Source: an uncultured Flavobacteriaceae bacterium
GTDB taxonomy: Bacteria; Bacteroidota; Bacteroidia; Flavobacteriales; Flavobacteriaceae
Assembly: GCA_947494715.1 (NCBI GenBank)
Contig: CANLWG010000009.1
Span: 182,435-246,434 of the forward strand
Direction: 5' to 3'
Length of the DNA stretch: 64,000 nucleotides
Position numbers and translations under genes: made by a program. The notes under the pieces are model-generated. The model was not told where the DNA came from, searched no databases, and saw only the letters and a list, made by a program, of their open reading frames with translations. This document shows positions 1 through 7,622 of this stretch, in pieces (the stretch's first letter is position 1; the number at the start of each line of letters is the position of its first letter).

Positions 1-250
1 CGGACTTCTTGGTCCGCATCAGGTCAATAATCTTGTTTCGTATCGAATTGTAGACGAAGCCGGCTATATTTTCAATGGGTGATAGACTGTCGGCCCTGGA
101 AAATATTTTAAGGGCAACATCCTGGACTATATCCTCTGCATCCCTGTCCGCGGCATTATCTATACGCGACCTCACATAGAATCTCAGCGAATGATATTCG
201 TCGTTGAAAAAGGTTTTTAATTTGGTATAGTTTTCAGTATTCGAAACCAT
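1..250 (-). CDS. ECF RNA polymerase sigma factor, N-terminal part (cut by window edge)
   Basis: The reverse strand reads from an ATG at 250 through 83 codons without a stop and runs off the window. The peptide carries a typical sigma-70 region 2: an acidic 'AEDIVQDVALKIF' helix followed by 'FVYNSIRNKIIDLMR', the core-binding and -10 recognition helices. The rest (region 4) lies outside the window. It is divergent from the polyprenyl synthase gene, with 145 bases between the starts. As an ECF factor it would direct RNA polymerase to a small regulon, probably with an anti-sigma gene further left. Family assignment is good; the target is unknown. Confidence 0.8.
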   Translation of the reverse strand, partial: MVSNTENYTKLKTFFNDEYHSLRFYVRSRIDNAADRDAEDIVQDVALKIFSRADSLSPIENIAGFVYNSIRNKIIDLMRTKKS

Positions 251-372
251 TCAAAAGAGAGTTATTGGAAAACTTCAATTATATAGACGAAGGTTTTCAA
301 ATCTATTGCACTTTATTTCACTTATCCATTACTATTTCCATTGCGTACTGCATAAGATGTTGGCAATAGGTG

Positions 373-380
373 TATTTTTG
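373..380 (+). promoter_or_regulatory. Bacteroidetes -7 box (TATTTTTG) of the polyprenyl synthase gene
   Basis: TATTTTTG fits the consensus TAnnTTTG and sits 15 bases before the ATG at 396. I see no good TTTG at the -33 distance. Its position supports the start at 396 over the upstream ATG at 306, which would lie before the promoter. Confidence 0.45.
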
Positions 381-395
381 AAAAAATTTGTTACA

Positions 396-1370
396 ATGCA
401 ATCTATAGAATTCTATCGCTCCGAGTTCATTTCATATTTAGAAAAGAAAATAAAGACCAAGGAGCCTAGGAATCTTTATGAACCCATTACCTATATTCTA
501 AATTTGGAGGGTAAACGTTTGCGCCCGGTATTGGTACTCATGGCTGCGGAAATCTTTGGGATGGACTATAGAAAGGCATTGGATGCGGCTCTTGCGGTTG
601 AGGTTTTTCACAATTTTTCATTGGTACATGATGATATCATGGACCGGGCCCCACTACGAAGGGGTAAACCCTCGGTCCACGAAAAATGGAATGTAAACAC
701 GGGAATTCTATCAGGTGATGCTATGCTCATTGCCGCTTACCAGTTGTTTGAAAACTATGAGGACCCTATGTTTCAGAATTTGGCGAAACTTTTTAGCAAA
801 ACGGCCCTAGAAGTATGTGAAGGCCAGCAATATGATATCGATTTTGAAGAGAGGGAGGATGTGACCATTCCCGAATACCTGAAGATGATCGAATATAAAA
901 CAGCGGTACTTGTCGCAGCAACATTAAAAATGGGTGCTGTCATAGCTGAAGCACCAATGGATTCGCAAGATGCCGTTTATGATTTTGGGCTTAATCTGGG
1001 TATCGCCTTTCAAATAAAGGATGATTTTTTGGATGCTTTTGGTGATTCGGAGACCTTTGGCAAGCAAGTAGGAGGTGATATTATCGAAAACAAGAAAACG
1101 TTCCTATACCTCAAAGCATTGGATTTGGGTATGCCCGAACAAAAAAAAGAGTTACTGGACTTATACTCCATTAAACCCGAAGACCCCTCGGCCAAAATCA
1201 ATTCCATTAAGGATATTTTCATTGATACCGGTGCGGCTAAAAGTACGGAGGCGGAAATTGGCCGCTATACCCAAAAAGCTTTTGACAGTCTTAAAAAGTT
1301 GGATGTTTCGGCCGATAGAAAGGCCTCATTGCAAGAATTTGGTGAAAACTTGATGCGCCGGAAGGTTTAA
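396..1370 (+). CDS. Polyprenyl diphosphate synthase (isoprenoid chain elongation)
   Basis: This cytoplasmic Mg-dependent prenyltransferase joins isopentenyl diphosphate to allylic diphosphates. From the ATG at 396 the protein has 324 residues, normal for the family; the longer frame from 306 adds a poorly conserved tail and is rejected. Visible motifs: GKRLRP (39-44), the first Asp-rich motif DDIMD (79-83) followed by RRG, EGQQYD (142-147), and the second Asp-rich motif DDFLD (209-213). The first motif lacks the two-residue insert of bacterial FPP synthases, and a Phe stands five residues before it, a pattern seen in some GGPP-type enzymes. It converges with a lycopene cyclase gene (4-base overlap of ends), so a role in C20 precursor supply for carotenoids is plausible but inferred. 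Confidence 0.88.
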   Translation: MQSIEFYRSEFISYLEKKIKTKEPRNLYEPITYILNLEGKRLRPVLVLMAAEIFGMDYRKALDAALAVEVFHNFSLVHDDIMDRAPLRRGKPSVHEKWNVNTGILSGDAMLIAAYQLFENYEDPMFQNLAKLFSKTALEVCEGQQYDIDFEEREDVTIPEYLKMIEYKTAVLVAATLKMGAVIAEAPMDSQDAVYDFGLNLGIAFQIKDDFLDAFGDSETFGKQVGGDIIENKKTFLYLKALDLGMPEQKKELLDLYSIKPEDPSAKINSIKDIFIDTGAAKSTEAEIGRYTQKAFDSLKKLDVSADRKASLQEFGENLMRRKV

Positions 1371-2569
1371 AACAATCTCTTGAGTAGTGCCTTGGTAAAA
1401 GGAATTTTGGGACTTCCCCAAATATTCCCCAAGTCTTCCCAAAAATTGGTTTCCTCATCTAGGAACTTAAAGATTTGTTGGGGTGTTCTATTTTTGAAAA
1501 GAGCTTCGAACACCCTAAATCCAATAGCATTGTTGTCCTTTAGTACATCTAAAAACAACAAATCATAATACCAAAATCTGTTCTTAAAACTAAATGTAGT
1601 CAAGGGCTTACCGGTTTTCAGAAATTCCAAGAGAAGGGGAATCTTTTTGGACGTGCTCATAAAGGTATAACCCGTACTGGGTTTGGCCCAACCGCCCGCC
1701 GTGCCTATATAGTATATCTTTGGAGTATTGCGTTCACTAAAATTGTAACAGGTCATAGGAATACTGCCCTTTTCCGTTTCCATAATCTCAAAATCGATGC
1801 TCTTTAACTTATGCCTTAGGTAGTCCTCTAGAGCAACTTTATAGTCATCCTCTGGAAGTAAATCCTCCGAGAATAAAGTATACTCCACCAAAGCTTCCGT
1901 TTTAGAGAAAGGGAGAACGTATATAAATCGGGTATTTCCCTTTTGCAGAACCGAAAAATCCATATAAGTGGCCTGGTCCACATCAAAAATAGGATGAGTA
2001 GTTTTCACGAACCATCCCAGGAAATGTTGTTGGAGCACAGGATATCTTTTTTGACCGGTAGCCATTCGATAATCAAAAATACTATTGAAAACTTGCTTTC
2101 CCTTATATTCCGATTTTTCCGTGATTACGTTAACAACATCCTGTTCTTCTCGAATCATGGACACCTTTTCTTGCCTGAACATGACGTTGGAAAAATTTGA
2201 AACCCGACTTAAATACGAAGTATAAAAATCGATGCCCTTAATCATTTTATAGGAATAGGGAGCAATAGGGAACCGTTGGGAAAATTGTTGACCGGCAAAA
2301 TAAATGTGGTTCCAGGTTTTGTGTACAATATCGTCGAAACGGCCTTCTCCCTTTTCCCAAAAACACCAGGTGCGGTCATTGGTTTTTTTGGCATCCTTGT
2401 CCAACATTAAAATCAATTTGTCCTTAAAAAAAGTATCATTTCCCATAGCCTCCGCCAGCATGAGACCTGCAGCTCCCGCTCCAATAATGATATAATCATA
2501 TAGTGTATTATCTTTTTGCAAATGTCCGGGTTTTGCCTTTAAAAGTAGGGAATATAGACTGTTTTGCAA
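1367..2569 (-). CDS. crtY: Lycopene cyclase (carotenoid biosynthesis)
   Basis: This flavoprotein of the CrtY family closes the ends of lycopene to beta-ionone rings. The 400-residue product begins with a dinucleotide-binding fold 'YDYIIIGAGAAGLML' (GxGxxG at 30-35), then 'RTWCFW' near residue 68, characteristic of lycopene cyclases, and 'GTAGGWAKPSTGYTF' in the C-terminal half, the other family signature. The reading frame starts with about 20 residues before the Rossmann strand, slightly longer than usual, so a non-ATG internal start is possible. Its stop codon overlaps the end of the convergent prenyl synthase gene by 4 bases. Other carotenoid genes are not in the window. Confidence 0.85.
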   Translation of the reverse strand: MQNSLYSLLLKAKPGHLQKDNTLYDYIIIGAGAAGLMLAEAMGNDTFFKDKLILMLDKDAKKTNDRTWCFWEKGEGRFDDIVHKTWNHIYFAGQQFSQRFPIAPYSYKMIKGIDFYTSYLSRVSNFSNVMFRQEKVSMIREEQDVVNVITEKSEYKGKQVFNSIFDYRMATGQKRYPVLQQHFLGWFVKTTHPIFDVDQATYMDFSVLQKGNTRFIYVLPFSKTEALVEYTLFSEDLLPEDDYKVALEDYLRHKLKSIDFEIMETEKGSIPMTCYNFSERNTPKIYYIGTAGGWAKPSTGYTFMSTSKKIPLLLEFLKTGKPLTTFSFKNRFWYYDLLFLDVLKDNNAIGFRVFEALFKNRTPQQIFKFLDEETNFWEDLGNIWGSPKIPFTKALLKRLF

Positions 2570-2619
2570 TATAAGGATCCCTTAAGCTGTTTTTACATAG
2601 GTGTTGGGTGAGCAACCTA

Positions 2620-4911
2620 TCAATCCAATCGATAGCGCATTCCAAAAAACCCTCGAATACCCTGATTTGGGCCATAGACATATGTAGGATCAAAGGTCAA
2701 CGCATTGGGGTTGTCCGCAGTGGCTACCACATCGCCGTTCCCATCAAAGGTGACATTTTTATCAAAGGGGTCGTTTGCCCTGGCAATAATAAAAGGATTG
2801 CCACGGTTTGGGGTCCAGTCCAACAAGTTTTTGATACCCCCATAGACTTCAAAATCTTTCAACCCTTTGTAGGTAAACTGAATGTTCTGGATACTCCATA
2901 CAGGGGAAAATTCCTGCCTGGGATCTAAATCGCCTAACAAGGGCAAGCGCATCGGGCCATATAGATTTCCAGTATAGTCCACACTTAAATGAAGCGATCT
3001 AATATCATAGGAAACGTTCCAGGTACCGGTATAACTTTCGGTTAGGATTTGACGTTGGGTAATCCCGTCTTCGGTATTGCTTACATCTTGCAAGGTAGCC
3101 CCAATGAGCACTTTAAGGCCAATGGGGAAAACCACATCCAGATTTGCACTTATACCCTGGGAAACGGACTTGCCATCCAAATTGTCATAAATAATCTGAT
3201 TGGGATCCGTATCATAATCCGGAAGGATAATATTACTGAAGTGGGTATAAAATACTGAGGCATCCAGACCTATAAATATACCGTTGTCGGCATAGATCTT
3301 TTTCATGTAGTTCAAATTGAAGTTAACCGAGCGTTCCGGTCTCAATTCTTCCGCAATGATTACCTCTCGGGCTCCCGTTAAGGCTGCATGATCTTCTGTA
3401 AACAAATTTACGACCCGAAACCCCGTTCCCGTATTGAAGCGTAGGATATCATTATCGCCCAACTTCCATTTATAGGCTGCTCTTGGCGTTAGGATATTCC
3501 CGTGTCTGCTGTCGTAATCGTAACGAAGACCGAGAAGTAAATTGTGTTGTGGTGCCAGTTGAATTTCGTCCTGGGCAAATAGACTTGGAATAAAGACTTC
3601 ATCCGGTTCATTATTTCGCAAGTTGGCCGTAGCAGGAGTATTGTCATCATAGTAATTGTAGCGAATGGCACTTCCGAATAACAAATCGTGTTTTCCAACG
3701 GCCTTGTCCCATGTTAGCTGGGAGAAACCGATGCGCTGATCGGCCAAATAAGGGATGTCTCCGTACACGGAGTTTTGGTTGTGATCATTGTAGGAGAACG
3801 ATAGCAATAACTTTTCTTTAAAAGGCAGCTGATATTTACCTAAAACCTCCCACCGACGTGTATAGATGCTTTCACCGTAGATTTCATCACCACCGCGAAA
3901 TTCCGGTGTCCACTGCATTTCACCGCCCCAACGGTCTTCATAAAAAAAGCGACCGGCAAGGGAAAAAATACGGTTTTCAGGTCGCTTAAAATTCCACTTT
4001 TGAAAAATGGAAATACGATTTTGAAGGGTCAGATCCGTAAAATTATCACCATTGTTATCGACTGGGGTATCATAATTGAAGTAATTAATGCCTAAGAGCA
4101 TATCAGTTTTGGTACCGAACTCAATTTTGGCACCCACATCCATATTGTACTCGCCCCAACCGGTTGCAAAACCATCTGCAAAAAAGTCCGGTGCTTCCAA
4201 GGTATTTTTTGTAATAACATTTATGAGTCCGCCAACTGCCTCGCTGCCATATAAACTTGAGGCAGGGCCCTTAACGATTTCTATTTGGTCAATGAGCGAA
4301 TTGGGAATTCCTGAAAGTCCGTATACCGTGCCCAATCCACTTACAATGGGCATTCCGTCGATCAAAACCAGGGTGTATGGGCCTTCCAATCCATTGATAT
4401 GAATGTCCCCCGTATTACAAACGTTACAATTTATCTGTGGCCGAACGCCATTTACATTTTGTAAGGCCTCAAAAATACTCGCGGTCGGATTTTTTTTCAG
4501 AAAGGTAGGGCTGTAGACTTCCACAGGTACCGGGCTTTCCAATCGGCTTACCGGTTTTAACGTGCCTGTAACCACCATTTCATCCAACTGTTCCGAAGAT
4601 TCCGTCAAAGTTATAAGAAGCGTTTTAATTTGATTTTGGGATAAAGATACCCGTGTAATAAACGGTAGGTATCCAATAGCTGTGGCTTGCACCTTATAAT
4701 TACCCGGAGGAATATTTTTTAATGTATAAGAGCCCATAACGTCCGCTGACGCACCCAAGGTCGTATTCTCCAGATGAATATTGACAAAAGGAACAGGTTC
4801 CCCATTGGAACTAACGGTACCGGTCAAAATAGCGTTCTGTCCATATGTGCAAAGTGTACAAAGGATAAATAAAGACCAAGATATTAAGTAAGCATATTTA
4901 TTTTTGGTCAC
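2620..4911 (-). CDS. TonB-dependent outer-membrane receptor, probably metal or metallophore uptake
   Basis: A 763-residue outer-membrane beta-barrel receptor. Order: signal peptide (cleavage near 'CTYGQ'), a carboxypeptidase-regulatory-like domain (about 27-110, 'LTGTVSSNGEPVPFVNIHLENT'), a plug domain ('LDEMVVTGTLKPV' to 'VKGPASSLYGSEAVGGLINVITK'), then the barrel ending in '...GMRYRLD'. The plug holds a Cys-Asn-Val-Cys pair just before 'GDIHINGLEG'. The start is GTG at 4911: an in-frame TAA lies 6-8 bases upstream and there is no ATG nearby. It is divergent from a DtxR-family repressor and ZIP transporter, and a palindromic operator lies in the shared gap, so import of iron or manganese is a reasonable inference. 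The substrate is not proven. Confidence 0.85.
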   Translation of the reverse strand: MTKNKYAYLISWSLFILCTLCTYGQNAILTGTVSSNGEPVPFVNIHLENTTLGASADVMGSYTLKNIPPGNYKVQATAIGYLPFITRVSLSQNQIKTLLITLTESSEQLDEMVVTGTLKPVSRLESPVPVEVYSPTFLKKNPTASIFEALQNVNGVRPQINCNVCNTGDIHINGLEGPYTLVLIDGMPIVSGLGTVYGLSGIPNSLIDQIEIVKGPASSLYGSEAVGGLINVITKNTLEAPDFFADGFATGWGEYNMDVGAKIEFGTKTDMLLGINYFNYDTPVDNNGDNFTDLTLQNRISIFQKWNFKRPENRIFSLAGRFFYEDRWGGEMQWTPEFRGGDEIYGESIYTRRWEVLGKYQLPFKEKLLLSFSYNDHNQNSVYGDIPYLADQRIGFSQLTWDKAVGKHDLLFGSAIRYNYYDDNTPATANLRNNEPDEVFIPSLFAQDEIQLAPQHNLLLGLRYDYDSRHGNILTPRAAYKWKLGDNDILRFNTGTGFRVVNLFTEDHAALTGAREVIIAEELRPERSVNFNLNYMKKIYADNGIFIGLDASVFYTHFSNIILPDYDTDPNQIIYDNLDGKSVSQGISANLDVVFPIGLKVLIGATLQDVSNTEDGITQRQILTESYTGTWNVSYDIRSLHLSVDYTGNLYGPMRLPLLGDLDPRQEFSPVWSIQNIQFTYKGLKDFEVYGGIKNLLDWTPNRGNPFIIARANDPFDKNVTFDGNGDVVATADNPNALTFDPTYVYGPNQGIRGFFGMRYRLD

Positions 4912-4922
4912 TATAAATTAAA

Positions 4923-4940
4923 TTTTAGACAAAGCTAAAA
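4923..4940. promoter_or_regulatory. Putative DtxR-family operator, inverted repeat TTTTAG-N6-CTAAAA
   Basis: Perfect 6-base arms TTTTAG (4923-4928) and CTAAAA (4935-4940) are separated by ACAAAG. It sits between the divergent TonB-receptor and DtxR-family genes, overlaps the receptor's -7 box and lies just upstream of the repressor's own -33 element. The layout suits autoregulation plus receptor repression by a metal-loaded repressor. Binding is inferred. Confidence 0.5.
4930..4937 (-). promoter_or_regulatory. -7 box (TAGCTTTG) of the TonB receptor gene
   Basis: On the minus strand TAGCTTTG matches TAnnTTTG and lies 18 bases upstream of the GTG start at 4911. It is embedded in the inverted repeat at 4923-4940, so a repressor bound there would block this promoter directly. 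Confidence 0.45.
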
Positions 4941-4941
4941 A

Positions 4942-4971
4942 TTTGTTTTTAGATATAAAAATGTATTTTTG
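4942..4971 (+). promoter_or_regulatory. Promoter of the DtxR-family gene (TTTG-N18-TATTTTTG)
   Basis: TTTG at 4942-4945 and TATTTTTG at 4964-4971 match the Bacteroidetes -33/-7 pair with 18 bases between. The -7 box overlaps the TTG codon at 4969, so translation must begin downstream, at the ATG at 4987. Confidence 0.6.
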
Positions 4972-4986
4972 CTTAAATTGAAATTA

Positions 4987-5643
4987 ATGACACTTTCTGA
5001 GGAAGACTACATTAAGGCCATTTATCACCTAGGCAAGGGGGAGCGTACAAGCGTATCTACCAATGCCATAGCGGAACAAATGGAAACCAAACCTTCTTCG
5101 GTGACGGATATGATCAAAAAACTTTCTGAAAAGGGATTGGTCAATTATAAAAAATATAAGGGGGTATCCATGACCGAGTTCGGTACGAAAACGGCGTTGA
5201 CCCTAGTTCGAAAGCATCGCCTTTGGGAGGTGTTTTTAGTTGAAAAATTAGACTTTTCGTGGGATGAAGTTCACGATGTAGCAGAGCAATTGGAGCATGT
5301 AAAAAGCGAAAAACTGGTCGACCGGTTGGATAAACATTTGGGATACCCACAAGTAGATCCCCACGGAGACCCTATACCTTCAAAAGAAGGTGAATTCAAA
5401 AAAGCGGTCAAAAAACTGTTGAACGAAGTACCTATTGGGGCCGAAGGCATATGTGTGGGAGTAAAAGATTCTACACCCCCTTTCCTAAAGTTTTTGGACA
5501 AGAACAATATCGCTTTGGGGGATGCCATCCAGGTTTTGGACAAGGAAGAATTTGATGGTTCGCTTCACTTGAAAATAAAGGGAAAGGATATTCATATTTC
5601 CGAACAGATTGCAGCCAACCTCTATCTTAAAATTACGGAATAA
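4987..5643 (+). CDS. DtxR/MntR-family metal-dependent transcriptional repressor
   Basis: A 218-residue cytoplasmic regulator. The N-terminal winged helix ('LSEEDYIKAIYHL', 'VSTNAIAEQMETKPSSVTDMIKKLSEKGLVNYKKYKGVSMT') is the DNA-binding domain; the following helical part ('RKHRLWEVFLVEKLDFSWDEVHDVAEQLEHV') is the metal-binding and dimerisation domain with Glu and His ligands; the C-terminal 75 residues form an SH3-like (FeoA-like) domain. The frame can be read from TTG at 4969, but the -7 box lies there, so the ATG at 4987 is chosen. The ZIP transporter gene follows 2 bases after the stop. DtxR proteins sense Fe2+ or Mn2+; which one cannot be read here. Confidence 0.9.
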   Translation: MTLSEEDYIKAIYHLGKGERTSVSTNAIAEQMETKPSSVTDMIKKLSEKGLVNYKKYKGVSMTEFGTKTALTLVRKHRLWEVFLVEKLDFSWDEVHDVAEQLEHVKSEKLVDRLDKHLGYPQVDPHGDPIPSKEGEFKKAVKKLLNEVPIGAEGICVGVKDSTPPFLKFLDKNNIALGDAIQVLDKEEFDGSLHLKIKGKDIHISEQIAANLYLKITE

Positions 5644-5645
5644 CT

Positions 5646-6467
5646 ATGCAACAGGTAATCGATTATTTTGAATCCATAAACCCAATTTTAGCGGCCCTAT
5701 ATGCCACATTGTTTACGTGGGGACTTACTGCAAGCGGTGCTGCTCTTGTATTTCTCTTCAAGGGAATGAACAGGGCCCTTTTGGATGGTATGCTTGGTTT
5801 CACCGGCGGAGTTATGGTAGCTGCGAGTTTTTGGAGTCTTTTGGCACCTGGTATAGAGATGAGCCCGGGCGAAGGTTTTGTAAAAGTGATTCCGGCGGCC
5901 GTTGGTTTTTTATTGGGAGCCATTTTTATTTATGGATTGGATAAAATATTGCCCCATTTACACATAAACTTTAAGGAAAGTGAGGCCGAAGGAGTGAAGA
6001 CCCCATGGCACCGGACTACCTTACTAACCTTGGCCATTACTCTTCATAACATTCCCGAGGGTTTGGCCGTGGGCGTACTTTTTGGTGGCGTGGCAGCGGG
6101 TTTTGAAGGAGCAAGTATTGGTGGGGCGGTAGCTTTGGCATTGGGCATTGGGTTACAGAATTTTCCAGAAGGTTTTGCCGTGGCCATGCCATTACGTCGG
6201 CAAGGATTGAGCCGATATAAAAGTTTCCTATATGGCCAGGCCTCCGCTATTGTTGAGCCCATAGCGGCTGTTTTAGGGGCTTGGGCCGTATTGACCTTTC
6301 AGCCGATTTTACCTTATGCACTTTCGTTCGCTGCAGGGGCCATGATCTTCGTTGTAGTAGAGGAAGTGATTCCCGAAACACAACAGGACAAATATACTGA
6401 TATTGCTACCATGGGCTTTATTGGCGGTTTTATCATTATGATGACCTTGGACGTGGGGTTGGGGTGA
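5646..6467 (+). CDS. ZIP-family divalent metal transporter (GufA type)
   Basis: A 273-residue inner-membrane importer with about eight transmembrane helices. The two metal-site helices are clear: 'TLAITLHNIPEGLAVGVLFGG' (HNxPEG) and 'LGIGLQNFPEGFAVAMPL' (NxPEG), the binuclear centre of ZIP proteins that move Zn2+, Fe2+ or Mn2+ into the cytoplasm. A His/acid-containing loop between helices ('LPHLHINFKESEAEG') fits the family. It is translated 2 bases after the DtxR-family gene, so it is almost certainly in the same operon under metal control. It ends 5 bases from the convergent efflux adaptor gene, with no room for a separate terminator. Confidence 0.9.
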   Translation: MQQVIDYFESINPILAALYATLFTWGLTASGAALVFLFKGMNRALLDGMLGFTGGVMVAASFWSLLAPGIEMSPGEGFVKVIPAAVGFLLGAIFIYGLDKILPHLHINFKESEAEGVKTPWHRTTLLTLAITLHNIPEGLAVGVLFGGVAAGFEGASIGGAVALALGIGLQNFPEGFAVAMPLRRQGLSRYKSFLYGQASAIVEPIAAVLGAWAVLTFQPILPYALSFAAGAMIFVVVEEVIPETQQDKYTDIATMGFIGGFIIMMTLDVGLG

Positions 6468-6472
6468 ATTTT

Positions 6473-7612
6473 TTATTCGCCAATAAGACTAAAGACACCC
6501 TTGGTCAAAAACCTGTTGTCGGCATCCAATTTCTCTACATTCCTAATAGCAGTATAATCAGCATGGGTCTGCCCGGTTTGTACTTCCAGTTTCTTGAATT
6601 GATAACTACCGTCTTTTTCGGAAACAAGGAGAAGTACATAAGCTTTGTCTTCAATGGTTACAATAGCTTCAGAGGGTAGGGCAAGAGCCTTTACTTGGTC
6701 TGTTACTATACCGGCTTCTACAAACATACCTGTTAGAAACCTGTTCTCCTTTTCATTTTTTAAATGTCCATGGACTTGAATGGTCCGATTTTCATTAATG
6801 GCGGTGCCTACCAAATATACCTCAGCTTCAAAGGTCTTATCCGAAGCTTCGGGAATCCTAAAAAAGATGGGCTGTCCTTTCTCCACTTGCATAATGTCCT
6901 TTTCAAAAACAGCTAATTCCAGATGAATATGTTCGTTGTCCACAATTTCTAAAATGGGGGAAGAAGGAGATACATAGGCACCTTTGGATATCAATACCTT
7001 GGTAACGCTTCCCGAAATAGGGGCGTATAGCGATGCCGTTGCCGTGATATTACCATTTTCCACTTCCAATGGGGAAATATTCAACATTTTTAATTGTTTT
7101 TGTAACCCATTATATTGGGCATGGGCCATTTTAAACTTACTTTCCGTTTTTAAATAGTTTTTTTGGGATGAAATTTTTTCATCGAACAGGATCTTATGTC
7201 GTTCGTATTCAGATTTCAGATAGGTCAATCTCTCTTTTACCTCCAGATATTCTTGTTGCAGGGCAATAAACTCGGGATTTTCCAAAGTGACTAAAAGTTG
7301 ACCTTTCCTTACCCTATCCCCAACCAATAGAGGTGTTTTTTTTATATAGCCGCCCATCACCGCACTTACGATAGCTCTGTTCTCTGGTGGTACATCTATC
7401 ATACCGTTGGTACTTACGGTCATTGGAAAGTTTCTTTCTTCCAAATGGCTCAACACCATTCCGTTTTCCTCAAATTGTTCCCCGGTAATGACAAGTTCGT
7501 CAACGGGAGTCTCCATGTTGTCTTCGGAAGACTTGGCATTTTTATTTTCCCCACAGGCCAAAACATTTAAAAACAGTAGGATTATGAGATATGTATAGCG
7601 TAAACGTTTCAT
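6473..7612 (-). CDS. Periplasmic adaptor lipoprotein of heavy-metal RND efflux (CusB/CzcB type)
   Basis: A 379-residue membrane-fusion protein. The N-terminus 'LIILLFLNVLACGEN' is a lipoprotein signal with the acylated Cys at about 20. It then shows a first beta-barrel/lipoyl half ('VSAVMGGYIKKTPLLVGDRVRKGQLLVTLENPEF'), an alpha-helical hairpin ('LQQEYLEVKERLTYLKSEYERHKILFDEKISSQKNYL'), a second lipoyl half ('LYAPISGSVTKVLISKGAYVSPSSPILEIV') and a C-terminal membrane-proximal domain. It bridges the RND pump and outer-membrane channel encoded by the next gene, 10 bases upstream on the same strand. Unlike some CusB proteins I see no Met-rich N-terminal metal site, fitting a Zn/Co/Cd rather than Cu/Ag pump. 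Confidence 0.88.
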   Translation of the reverse strand: MKRLRYTYLIILLFLNVLACGENKNAKSSEDNMETPVDELVITGEQFEENGMVLSHLEERNFPMTVSTNGMIDVPPENRAIVSAVMGGYIKKTPLLVGDRVRKGQLLVTLENPEFIALQQEYLEVKERLTYLKSEYERHKILFDEKISSQKNYLKTESKFKMAHAQYNGLQKQLKMLNISPLEVENGNITATASLYAPISGSVTKVLISKGAYVSPSSPILEIVDNEHIHLELAVFEKDIMQVEKGQPIFFRIPEASDKTFEAEVYLVGTAINENRTIQVHGHLKNEKENRFLTGMFVEAGIVTDQVKALALPSEAIVTIEDKAYVLLLVSEKDGSYQFKKLEVQTGQTHADYTAIRNVEKLDADNRFLTKGVFSLIGE

Positions 7613-7622
7613 AGGTGGAATT

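Noticed and set aside
306..395. Upstream start of the polyprenyl synthase at 306
   Set aside because: A -7 box lies at 373-380 and the extra 30 residues have no family counterpart; the start at 396 fits length and promoter.
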